Below are positions 16,774-24,622 of a DNA stretch of 45,182 nt, piece by piece; the stretch's first letter is position 1; every line of letters begins with the position of its first letter. The DNA lies in NCBI RefSeq assembly GCF_001570425.1, contig NZ_BCSX01000031.1, positions 1 to 45,182 on the forward strand. Reading direction: 5' to 3'. The notes under the pieces were generated by a model. That model saw only the letters and a program-made list of their open reading frames with translations. It was not told where the DNA came from and did no database searches. The position numbers and the translations under genes are program-made. The DNA comes from Mycolicibacterium brisbanense. Its GTDB lineage: Bacteria; Actinomycetota; Actinomycetes; Mycobacteriales; Mycobacteriaceae.

Positions 16774-18606
16774 TCAGCCGGCGGCTCTCAAGGTGATGTC
16801 GGAGATGGCGGTGCGGCTCTGGCCACCTACCGTGCCCAGCTTCGAAATCCACACCAGCACATTGGACGTCTTCGTCTTGTTGTCGATCGGGATGGTGTTC
16901 TGACCGGGCCGCAACGCCACGTTCGAGGTCAGCTCGGTCGTGTCGGAGAGGCTGCTCGGCGCGTCGCTGTCGGACGCGCGGATCTGCACCTCGGTTCCGG
17001 TGCTGGGCACGTCGAGCGTCACTTCACTCAGGGCCGTCGGCGCGGCCAGTTGCAGCATCAGGCCGACACCTTGCTTGAAGGTGGGGAACGGCGTGGCGTC
17101 TTGGTAGATGTCGGTGGGCCACGCCGTGTCGGGGTTGCCGTCGATCGCCTTTCCGGCGTCGTTCGGGTGGTCGGGTGAGCCGCCGGGGGAGAACACGGTC
17201 GCACGCTGCGGCGTGACGAGTGGCCCGGGGCCGGTGGGCGACGGTGCTCCGAAGCCTCCGGTGACGAAGTAGACAGTCGTGGCCACGACCACTGCGATCA
17301 CCGCGAGCATCCCGGCGATGCGCGCCGGGCGGGACTTCCACCCGGACTTCTTGGCCGGCGTCACCTCGAATGCGTCGCGCCGGCGGCGGCCGCGCGTGCC
17401 GGCCGAATGGTTGACCACCGCATCGGCGAAGAGGGTCCGGTCATCCCAGAAGCCGCTCACCTCCACCACGTCCCCGTCGGAGAGTTCGCCAGTGATGGAG
17501 TTGCCGCGCAGTTCGACCGGTACCACGGTGTGGGCGTGTCCCGTCGAGTCGTACCGTTCCACGCGGAAAGTCCAGACCTCCTCGTCCGCGTCGGGTCCGG
17601 ACGGGCGTTTCTGCACTCCGCGGGCCGTACCGAGCACGGTGAGAACGCCCAGCGGCCGGGTCTGCGGAGAACTCCGGGCCGGGGCGCCGGGATTTTCCAG
17701 ACCGGCGGTGAACACACCGGAATCGGCCGGAACCCGCTCCAGAGCCGGTTCGGGCGCGGTTGCTTCGTTCAGACGCCCGTCGAGGGCCCGGGCGAAGTCG
17801 ATACACCGCGCGTAGCGCTGATCGGGGTTCTTGGCCAGCGCCTTGGCCATGGCGGCATCGAGGTGGGCAAGATCCGGGCGGCGTTCCGACAGCCGAGGTG
17901 GCGGGGTGTTGAGGTGTTTTCCGGCCACGACGATGCGATTGGCGTCGTCGAAGAGGGGCGCGCCGGTCAGCAGGTGGAACGCTGTGGCGGCGAGTGCGTA
18001 TTGATCCGCCCGGCCGTCGAGCGCCTTGCTGCTGAGCTGTTCGGGAGCGACGTACGCGACGGTCCCGATGGCCATGTTGGTCTCCGTGAGACCACTGACG
18101 TCGTCGGCCTCGCGGGCGATGCCGAAATCAGTGAGCAGGACGCGACGGCGCGCACTCGCCGTCGGCGTGGTGACCAGGATGTTCGCCGGTTTGACGTCAC
18201 GGTGCAGCAGACGCCGCTCATGTGCGAAATCGAGGGCTTCGGCGACCGCGGTCACGATCTCCACGACATCCTCATACGGCATGCCCGCCGGATACTGCTT
18301 CTCCACCATGTGCCGGGCGTCGGTGCCCTCGACGTAGTCCATGGAGATCCACAGGTGGCCTTCGAACTCGCCGCGGTCGTGCACACCGACGATGTGCGGG
18401 TGCCACAACGTCGCGGCCAGCTCGGCCTCTCTGGTGAATCGCGCGCGGAACTCATCGTCGCGGGTGGTGTCCGTCGACAGGATCTTGAGCGCGTCCAGCC
18501 GGGGCAACCGCGGATGCTGAGCGAGGTACACCTCGCCCATGCCACCGGCACCGAGCAGCCGCTGGATGGAGTAACCGGCGAAGACGTCACCGGAGTTGAA
18601 CGGCAT
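16774..18606 (-). CDS. Transmembrane Ser/Thr protein kinase, PknF/PknJ-like
   Basis: 610 aa. The cytoplasmic kinase domain (about 10-275) has the glycine loop GAGGMGEV (19-26), catalytic Lys41, HRDVKPAN with Asp137 and DFG with Asp160; all key residues are intact. The stretch FAGYSIQRLLGAGGMGEVYL closely recalls mycobacterial PknF/PknJ. Residues 320-405 form a small beta-rich module of unknown role. One membrane helix (about 430-449) is followed by an extracytoplasmic domain of about 150 residues with DGNPDTAWPT and a beta-sandwich look, similar to the discoidin-like domain in mycobacterial MviN. The start at 18606 fits the kinase alignment; its ribosome-binding site is weak. Divergent from the antitoxin gene. 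Confidence 0.92.
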   Translation of the reverse strand: MPFNSGDVFAGYSIQRLLGAGGMGEVYLAQHPRLPRLDALKILSTDTTRDDEFRARFTREAELAATLWHPHIVGVHDRGEFEGHLWISMDYVEGTDARHMVEKQYPAGMPYEDVVEIVTAVAEALDFAHERRLLHRDVKPANILVTTPTASARRRVLLTDFGIAREADDVSGLTETNMAIGTVAYVAPEQLSSKALDGRADQYALAATAFHLLTGAPLFDDANRIVVAGKHLNTPPPRLSERRPDLAHLDAAMAKALAKNPDQRYARCIDFARALDGRLNEATAPEPALERVPADSGVFTAGLENPGAPARSSPQTRPLGVLTVLGTARGVQKRPSGPDADEEVWTFRVERYDSTGHAHTVVPVELRGNSITGELSDGDVVEVSGFWDDRTLFADAVVNHSAGTRGRRRRDAFEVTPAKKSGWKSRPARIAGMLAVIAVVVATTVYFVTGGFGAPSPTGPGPLVTPQRATVFSPGGSPDHPNDAGKAIDGNPDTAWPTDIYQDATPFPTFKQGVGLMLQLAAPTALSEVTLDVPSTGTEVQIRASDSDAPSSLSDTTELTSNVALRPGQNTIPIDNKTKTSNVLVWISKLGTVGGQSRTAISDITLRAAG

Positions 18607-18689
18607 ACGTTGGAGCCTACAAACGAGGGCCCGCCGAACACGAAAATGCCAGCGTTTTCGCTGGCCACGCCGCCAAAGCTTGCGTGGCT

Positions 18690-18704
18690 GTAGCAGACTG
18701 CTAC
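18690..18704. promoter_or_regulatory. Palindromic operator 1 in front of the toxin-antitoxin pair
   Basis: GTAGCA-GAC-TGCTAC is a perfect 6-bp inverted repeat with a 3-base centre, located 32 bases before the antitoxin ATG. Confidence 0.7.
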
Positions 18705-18708
18705 GCTC

Positions 18709-18723
18709 GTAGCACAGTGCTAC
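18709..18723. promoter_or_regulatory. Palindromic operator 2 in front of the toxin-antitoxin pair
   Basis: GTAGCA-CAG-TGCTAC repeats the same arms 19 bp downstream of operator 1 (centre to centre) and ends 13 bases before the ATG. Tandem sites of this kind are typical of type II antitoxin autoregulation. Confidence 0.7.
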
Positions 18724-18736
18724 ACGGGAGGCCGCC

Positions 18737-19126
18737 ATGACTGACACCGCAGACCGGGTGACACGTTTCGCCGCTGATCTGATGGACAGCGCCGCCGCCG
18801 AGGGTGCCCGTCAGAGCCGGTCGGCCAAACAGCAGCTCGATCACTGGGCACGCGTCGGGCGGGCCGTGTCCAGCCAGCAGAGCGCGGCACGCCGCAAAGT
18901 GGAGGCAGCTCTCGCCGGCGACACGCCTTTGCGGGACCTGACGGCCGAGGAGGGCGTTGTGTTCAACGCCGAGATCTCGGCGGCCATCGAGGAGAGCCTG
19001 GCACGCGCAAACTACGGCGCGGCGCTGGCCGCCCGCGGGGTCACCACCGTCGCGCTCGACGACAACGGCGACATCGTGCAGTACCACCCTGACGGCACCA
19101 GCTCTGTGTTGGTTCCGCAGCAGTGA
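18737..19126 (+). CDS. ParD-like family antitoxin
   Basis: 129 aa. The N-terminal half (RVTRFAADLMDSAAAEGARQSRSAKQQLDHWARVGRA) resembles the ParD-like antitoxin family, whose members pair with zeta-type kinases and carry a ribbon-helix-helix-like DNA-binding region. The C-terminal half, with VTTVALDDNGDIVQYHPDG, would wrap the toxin. GGGAGGCC precedes the ATG. Tandem palindromes just upstream suggest that it represses its own promoter. The toxin gene starts 28 bases after its stop. Confidence 0.8.
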   Translation: MTDTADRVTRFAADLMDSAAAEGARQSRSAKQQLDHWARVGRAVSSQQSAARRKVEAALAGDTPLRDLTAEEGVVFNAEISAAIEESLARANYGAALAARGVTTVALDDNGDIVQYHPDGTSSVLVPQQ

Positions 19127-19154
19127 TCGCTGACGAACTCCCCGCCGACGCGCG

Positions 19155-19733
19155 GTGAGGCGCCTCGACCTCGTCGTCGGCTCCAACGGCGCGGGGAAGT
19201 CGACCTTCATCGAGCTAACCCTGGCGCCGCTGCTGCCGAGCAGTTCCTTCGTCAATGCCGATGAGATTGCCAAGCGGCGCTGGCCTGAGGAGCCGGCCGA
19301 ACATTCCTACGAAGCCGCGCGCGTCGCCGCGCGAACCAGGGCCGCACTCATCGAGCGGGGCGAATCCTTCATCGCCGAGACGGTCTTCTCGCATCCGTCG
19401 AAACTCGAACTCATCGACCACGCGCACAACGCCGGATACAGCGTTGTGTTACACGCTGTCATGATCCCCGAGGACCTTGCCGTACTGCGGGTGCAGCACC
19501 GCGTCCGGGCCGGCGGCCACGACGTGCCGGAAGCCAAGATTCGCGAGCGCTACCAACGCCTTTGGCCTCTGGTCGCGACCGCTGCGGCACGCTCGGAATC
19601 CGCGACGTTCTATGACAACAGCACCGTCAAAGGCCCGCGCATCGTGGCTCAGGTCTCCGGCGGCTTCGCCGTCGGCGCGCCGATATGGCCGAAATGGACA
19701 CCCGCCGCGCTGGTTTCAGCGTGGCCGGGATAG
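19155..19733 (+). CDS. Zeta-type toxin (P-loop kinase)
   Basis: 192 aa with a GTG start. The Walker A motif GSNGAGKST is at residues 9-17, and ADEIAKRRWP and AETVFSHPSK follow as in zeta/PezT-like and related chromosomal kinases. A basic RVRAGGHDVPEAKIRERYQRLW helix corresponds to the arginine-rich nucleotide-binding segment. Zeta toxins phosphorylate UDP-N-acetylglucosamine and block cell-wall synthesis; that exact substrate is not proven for short chromosomal members like this. Its last 85 bases overlap the 3' end of the convergent permease gene. Confidence 0.82.
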   Translation: MRRLDLVVGSNGAGKSTFIELTLAPLLPSSSFVNADEIAKRRWPEEPAEHSYEAARVAARTRAALIERGESFIAETVFSHPSKLELIDHAHNAGYSVVLHAVMIPEDLAVLRVQHRVRAGGHDVPEAKIRERYQRLWPLVATAAARSESATFYDNSTVKGPRIVAQVSGGFAVGAPIWPKWTPAALVSAWPG

Positions 19734-21130
19734 ATCATCGCCGACGGAACATTCGTTCGGTGCCGAGACGCGGCATAGTAGGCGACCGCGGTCACGACGA
19801 GTCCGACGATCCACGAAATATCGGCTCCGCCCAGCAGTGTGGTGAGGGGGCCGGTATACAACTTCTGCGCCAGGAATGGAATCTGCGCAACGATGCCAAG
19901 GACGTAGCAGGCGAGTGCGGGCACGTTCCATTTGCCGTACCGGCCGGCGGGGTCGTACAGGGCCGGAATGTCGACGTTCTCTTTGGAGATCAAGTAGAAG
20001 TCGGTGAGGTTGATGGCACTCCAGGGGGTGAAGACCATCAGCAGCACGAGGACGAAGTTCTTGAAGTTGTCGAGGAAGTCGGCGCTGGCCGCCACGGCGA
20101 TCAACACAGACACCGTCGTGAATCCGACGATGTAGGCGGCGCGAGCGGCCGGCGCAATGCGGGTCTGCCCGTTGAAGGCAGTGATGGTGGTCAGGATGGC
20201 CATGAACCCGCCATAAGCGTTGAGACAGTTGACCGTAAGCTTGCCGACCACGATCACCAGGTAGATCAGCAGCGACAGCGCCACAGGCCCGGCGAGGTGG
20301 CCGATGAAGCCGACCTGGTCGCTCAGGAACGCGTCGCCGGCGACCGCTGCGACCAGCGCGCCGAATGTCATCGACCATTGCGAACCGATCACCGAGCCCG
20401 CGAAGGTGGACCAGAAGGTGGCGCGGCCACTGGTGCTGCGCGGCAGGTAGCGGGAGTAGTCCGCGACATAGGGGCCGAAGGTGAGCTGCCAGCCCGCGCC
20501 CAAGGCGATCGCGAGGAGGAACGTGACCGGGCTGAACGGTTTGATCCCGACGACGGCGCCGACGTCGTACTGGGTGAACAGCCTGACGGCCAGGTAGCTG
20601 AACCCGAGGATACCGACGACGGTCGCCACCCGGCCGATGACGTGGATCAGCCGGTATCCGGTGACCGCCACCACGACGGTCAGTGCGCCGAAGATGACGA
20701 TGCCCAGCGACGAACGATTCAGGTGCAGCATGGCGTTCACGGCCTGCCCGGCCAGCACACTGCCGGTGGCGGCGAAGCCCAGGTACATCAGCACCACCAT
20801 GATCAGTGGAACGACCGCACCGTAGACGCCGAATTGGGCTCGGCTGGAGATCATTTGGGGGAGTCCCAGCCGGGGACCCTGCGCCGAGTGCAACGCCATG
20901 ACGATCCCGCCGAAAATGTTGCCGATCAGCAGGCCGATGATCGCCCACAACGCATCCGCGCCGAACACCACCGCGAGGGCGCCGTCGACGATAGCCGTGA
21001 TCTGCATGTTGGCGCCGAACCACAGAGTGAACTGACTGCGGGAGTTGCCGTGGCGTTCGTCGTCGGGGATGACGTCGATCGTGCGGCGTTCGATGGTCCC
21101 GCCCGCCGCGGATGCGCGTTCGTCTGCCAT
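19649..21130 (-). CDS. NCS1-family purine/cytosine-type permease
   Basis: 493 aa with about 12 membrane segments. The N-terminal RRTIDVIPDDERHGNSRSQFTLWFGANMQ pattern is typical of purine-cytosine permeases of the NCS1 family, and GLPQMISSRAQFGVYG is the conserved TM3 stretch. The ATG at 21130 is preceded by GGAGG. The gene is divergent from the ATP-grasp gene, with 195 bases between, and a PucR regulator follows that gene. So the substrate is probably a purine or a purine breakdown product; it cannot be read from sequence alone. Confidence 0.88.
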   Translation of the reverse strand: MADERASAAGGTIERRTIDVIPDDERHGNSRSQFTLWFGANMQITAIVDGALAVVFGADALWAIIGLLIGNIFGGIVMALHSAQGPRLGLPQMISSRAQFGVYGAVVPLIMVVLMYLGFAATGSVLAGQAVNAMLHLNRSSLGIVIFGALTVVVAVTGYRLIHVIGRVATVVGILGFSYLAVRLFTQYDVGAVVGIKPFSPVTFLLAIALGAGWQLTFGPYVADYSRYLPRSTSGRATFWSTFAGSVIGSQWSMTFGALVAAVAGDAFLSDQVGFIGHLAGPVALSLLIYLVIVVGKLTVNCLNAYGGFMAILTTITAFNGQTRIAPAARAAYIVGFTTVSVLIAVAASADFLDNFKNFVLVLLMVFTPWSAINLTDFYLISKENVDIPALYDPAGRYGKWNVPALACYVLGIVAQIPFLAQKLYTGPLTTLLGGADISWIVGLVVTAVAYYAASRHRTNVPSAMIYPGHAETSAAGVHFGHIGAPTAKPPET

Positions 21131-21325
21131 GGAGGACCTCCGTCTGACCCGATGGTCGCTGAGACGCCCGTCACAGCATAGTGGCCATCGGTATGCCACG
21201 GCCCTCAGTGCCGTTTTGTATACGTTTCGCGAGTTTCGAGTGCCATTTCGGTAGCTGTGCGGGCCAGATGCGGCTGCGACGATCTGGGTGCAGGCAGCTT
21301 CGACACCGCATAGGAGAACCCGTCT
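21131..21325. promoter_or_regulatory. Divergent control region shared by NCS1 permease and ATP-grasp gene
   Basis: It contains the decamers CGACGATCTG (21277-21286) and CAGCTTCGAC (21295-21304), both of which recur, overlapping, directly before the PucR gene at 23072-23087. This suggests a common regulator, presumably PucR itself. Confidence 0.4.
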
Positions 21326-22999
21326 ATGACCGAGCCTCGCCCCACCGCTACGCCGCGCAAGCGGGCCGCGAAGACCACTGCAGCCAAGACCAAGGCAGCC
21401 AAAGCCCCGGCCGCTGTCGAGGACGCGGCCGCGGAGACGGTGACGGCGAAGCCCAAACTCAGCGACGATATGCGTGAAGTCAGCGTCGGTACCGATGCGG
21501 CCTTCGCGTCGTCTCCGTCGGGCGCGTCGAAACGTAGTCCGCTGCGCAATATTTCGGAGGTACGTCACTTCTTCCGCACCAACGACGTCCCGGCGTACTT
21601 CATCGGTGCGACACCCTTCAACCTGCTCGGCCTTGACCGGTGGGTACGCAGGTTCTCCTACATCACCTATTACGACGCGTGGGATGGCGCGCATCCCCGG
21701 GTGTTCACCCCGATTCACAAGCCCTACCAGGAGTTCGCCAGCGGCGAGGAGATCAACAACTGGCTGTTGCGAAACGCCGAGGTGCGCGCCCACATGAGCC
21801 GCGGTGTGCAGCCGGGAGTGCGACCCAAGGTGGCGATGGTGTTCTTCGACGCGGAGACCGAAGCCATCTGCGCCGAGTTGGGCTACGACCTGATCCTGCC
21901 GCCTGCTGCGCTGCGCGAGCACCTGGACTCCAAGATCGTGACCACCAAGCTCGGCAATGAGGCAGGCGCGCCGAGCGTGCCCAACGTTCTGACCAAGGTC
22001 GACAGCTACGAAGCCCTCACCGCCGCAGCCGAAAAGGCCGGTCTCGGTGACGAACTCGTCGTGCAGACGCCTTACGGCGACTCCGGCAAGACCACCTTCT
22101 TCATTTCGTCGGAGGCCGATTGGCGTAAGCACAGCGCACACATCGTCGGCGAGGACATCAAGGTCATGCGCCGGATCAACAACCGGCCTGTCGCGGTCGA
22201 GGCGGTCCTGACCCGGTGCGGCACCGTCGTCGGTCCGTTCATGACCGAGCTGACCGGCTACGAGGAACTGACGCCGTACCGCGGCGGCTGGTGCGGTAAC
22301 GAGATGTATCCGGATGTGCTCTCACCGGAGCGGCGTGCCAAGGCAACCGAACTCGTCCGGCGCTTGGGGGATCGGCTGAGTCAGGAAGGCTACCGCGGCT
22401 TCTTCGAGGTCGACGTGCTCGTGGACGTCGACACCGACGAGGTCTATCTCGGCGAACTCAACCCGCGGATCAGCGGCGCGTCGGCGATCACCAACGTCAC
22501 CGCGGGCGCCTACGCCGATGTGCCCCTGTTCCTGTTCCATCTCCTGGAGTACATGGGCGTGGAGTTCGACATCGATGTCGACGAGATCAACGAACGCTGG
22601 GAGGAACTGGCTTCCGCCGATGTGTGGAGCCAGATGATCATCAAAGAGACGGCCGACATCGTCGAGCTGCTCGAAGCGACTCCACCGACCGGCCAGTACT
22701 ACCTCGACTCCACCGGAGCCCTGGTGTTCCGCCGTGCGGCCCTGGACTGGCATCAGCTACAGGACGAGTCGGAGTCGTTCTTCCTGCGCATCTACGGCCC
22801 TGGCGACTACCGCTGGAAGGGTGCAGATCTCGGCGTGCTCGTGACGAAGGGTCGCCTGCAGCGGGAGTTGGCCCAGGGCGGTTCCGCACTCACCATTCGC
22901 GGTGTGCACCTTATCGATTCGTTGCGAGCCCTGTACCGCGGCACACCGCTCGCCGAGCCCGCGACGATCGAGCCTGCCGCGGGCCTCAAGCCACTCTGA
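21326..22999 (+). CDS. ATP-grasp enzyme of unknown substrate, with Lys/Ala-rich N-terminal tail
   Basis: 557 aa. Residues 1-50 are a low-complexity, disordered-looking tail with repeated AAK units. The rest has a pre-ATP-grasp part and an ATP-grasp fold: LVVQTPYGDSGKTTFFI supplies the nucleotide-binding glycine/lysine loop, and VYLGELNPRISGAS carries the Glu and Asn that bind magnesium. ATP-grasp enzymes form an acyl-phosphate and ligate it to an amine or thiol. Such genes are often labelled biotin carboxylase, but no biotin carrier or carboxyltransferase is nearby. AGGAGAAC precedes the ATG. Its place between a purine-type permease and PucR suggests that it acts on the imported compound. Confidence 0.8.
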   Translation: MTEPRPTATPRKRAAKTTAAKTKAAKAPAAVEDAAAETVTAKPKLSDDMREVSVGTDAAFASSPSGASKRSPLRNISEVRHFFRTNDVPAYFIGATPFNLLGLDRWVRRFSYITYYDAWDGAHPRVFTPIHKPYQEFASGEEINNWLLRNAEVRAHMSRGVQPGVRPKVAMVFFDAETEAICAELGYDLILPPAALREHLDSKIVTTKLGNEAGAPSVPNVLTKVDSYEALTAAAEKAGLGDELVVQTPYGDSGKTTFFISSEADWRKHSAHIVGEDIKVMRRINNRPVAVEAVLTRCGTVVGPFMTELTGYEELTPYRGGWCGNEMYPDVLSPERRAKATELVRRLGDRLSQEGYRGFFEVDVLVDVDTDEVYLGELNPRISGASAITNVTAGAYADVPLFLFHLLEYMGVEFDIDVDEINERWEELASADVWSQMIIKETADIVELLEATPPTGQYYLDSTGALVFRRAALDWHQLQDESESFFLRIYGPGDYRWKGADLGVLVTKGRLQRELAQGGSALTIRGVHLIDSLRALYRGTPLAEPATIEPAAGLKPL

Positions 23000-23068
23000 C
23001 CGATTTCCTGTGCGACGCTCGACTCCCGGACTCGGCATGTCGCCGTAGACGTTTCGTCGAAATCATCG

Positions 23069-23090
23069 GTACAGCTTCGACGATCTGTAC
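23069..23090. promoter_or_regulatory. Inverted repeat before the PucR gene
   Basis: GTACAG-N10-CTGTAC is a perfect 6-bp inverted repeat ending 9 bases before the ATG. A self-repression site is plausible. Its centre contains the sequence shared with the 21131-21325 region. Confidence 0.45.
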
Positions 23091-23099
23091 ACTGCTGCG

Positions 23100-24608
23100 A
23101 TGGGCGTTCCGGTGTCCTGGGTGCTCGCGCAGTCCGATCTATCGCTGCGGCTCCTCGGTGGCAGCGCCGGAGTGTTGCGCGAGGTCACCCTGGCACTGAC
23201 CACCGAGCTGTCCGAACCGTTCCGCTGGCTCTCCGGGGGCGAACTGGTCCTCACCACCGGACTCGGATTGCCGACGACCCGCGCGAAGCGGGCGGCTTAT
23301 CTGCGCGGACTCAACGAATGTGGGGTTGCTGCAGTCGGTTTCGCCATCGGGCTCAGTCACGAGAGGGTGCCGCCGGATCTCGTCGCCGCTGCGGACGAAA
23401 TAGGTATTCCGCTGCTGGAAGTTCCGCTGGAGACACCGTTCGCGGCTGTGGTCAAGCGCATGAGCGAACGGCTTGCCGATCAGCACTACGAAGCGGTACT
23501 GCGCGCGTCGCGCGCTCAGCCGCGAATCACCCGCGCCGCGGTCAGTGGTGGCGCGTCCGCTGTGGTGGCCGAGCTGGCCCGAGTGCTGTCGGCGAAGGTA
23601 CTCATCCTCTCTCCGTCGGGCGATGTCATCGAATCTCACCCGCGGTCCCTGGATACCAAACTGGTCGACGAAGTGCGGGCTGTGGTGGCGTCGGCCGGGG
23701 CAGGAACCGTCGTCGCGGGCACCGCGATCACGTACCAGCGCATCAAAGTGACCCGCAAGATCTATGGCGCCTTGGCTGTGGTGACCGCGGCGCCGCTGTC
23801 GTCGATCGACCAGATTCTGCTGGGCCATGCCAATTCACTGCTCGCACTGGACTTCGAGAAGCCCGCTCGCCTTCTCGAAGCGCACCGCGAACTGAATGCG
23901 AGTGCGCTGGGGCTGTTGCTGAGCGGCGAGCACGATCTGGCTCCGGCACGCGCCCAGCTCGCGCAGGTCGCCGATTCGCACGGGCACATCCGGGCACTCG
24001 TCATGGACTGCGGGTCCGCCCCGGCCGTCGAGCAGGCGCGCGCCGCCCTCATACCGGCGGTCGAGGGCACCGGCTCGGCGCTCTTCGCACGGGTACAGGG
24101 CCGCCAGCTCATCGCTGTGGTACCGGGCAACCACGATGTCGTGTTCGCCCGCCGCGTCACCGCCGACGTATGCGTGCCCGCCCGCAAACTCATCAGGGCC
24201 GGCCTCAGCGAGCCGCTTCCGGTCGGTCGACTGGAGGTCGCCGTTGAGCATGCGAAAATTGCCGCGGCTGCAGCCGAATGCGGAGGATTGCCACTGGAAT
24301 TCATGGCGTTCGCCGGCCGGGCGCTACTGTCGATCGATTCCACACGCCAGGTCCTCAACGCCGTCGCCGACACCTTCCTGGCACCTCTCGGCGTATACGA
24401 CCGCGAGCACGGCAGTGAACTGCTGGTGTCGTTGCGGGCATTTCTGGAAGCCAACGGACATTGGGAGACAGCAGCCTCCGCAATCGGCGTGCACCGCCAC
24501 ACCTTGCGTAAACGTATGACCGCGGTGCAGGAGTTGATCGGATGCAACCTCGACGTCGCCCGGGTCCGCGCAGAGCTGCTGCTGGCCTTGTTGGCCTACC
24601 AGAGCTGA
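23100..24608 (+). CDS. PucR-family transcriptional regulator (first copy)
   Basis: 502 aa. The N-terminal PucR domain (about 5-125) shows the family pattern LSGGELVLTTGLGLP and AAVGFAIGLSHERVP. A central CdaR/GGDEF-like region follows. The C-terminal HTH reads FLEANGHWETAASAIGVHRHTLRKRM. PucR-type proteins activate or repress purine catabolism according to nitrogen or purine intermediates. The upstream ATP-grasp gene is on the same strand, 100 bases away. The ATG at 23100 lacks a clear ribosome-binding site, so the start could be leaderless. Confidence 0.9.
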   Translation: MGVPVSWVLAQSDLSLRLLGGSAGVLREVTLALTTELSEPFRWLSGGELVLTTGLGLPTTRAKRAAYLRGLNECGVAAVGFAIGLSHERVPPDLVAAADEIGIPLLEVPLETPFAAVVKRMSERLADQHYEAVLRASRAQPRITRAAVSGGASAVVAELARVLSAKVLILSPSGDVIESHPRSLDTKLVDEVRAVVASAGAGTVVAGTAITYQRIKVTRKIYGALAVVTAAPLSSIDQILLGHANSLLALDFEKPARLLEAHRELNASALGLLLSGEHDLAPARAQLAQVADSHGHIRALVMDCGSAPAVEQARAALIPAVEGTGSALFARVQGRQLIAVVPGNHDVVFARRVTADVCVPARKLIRAGLSEPLPVGRLEVAVEHAKIAAAAAECGGLPLEFMAFAGRALLSIDSTRQVLNAVADTFLAPLGVYDREHGSELLVSLRAFLEANGHWETAASAIGVHRHTLRKRMTAVQELIGCNLDVARVRAELLLALLAYQS

Positions 24609-24622
24609 CGTGTCGCGAGAAA

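Noticed and set aside
19685..21181. Open frame of 498 codons on the plus strand
   Set aside because: Antisense to the second NCS1 permease, with the same low-information Asp/Gly/His composition and no ribosome-binding site.
21326..22999. Biotin carboxylase subunit of an acyl-CoA carboxylase
   Set aside because: ATP-grasp motifs alone do not prove this; no biotin carrier motif and no carboxyltransferase gene are near.
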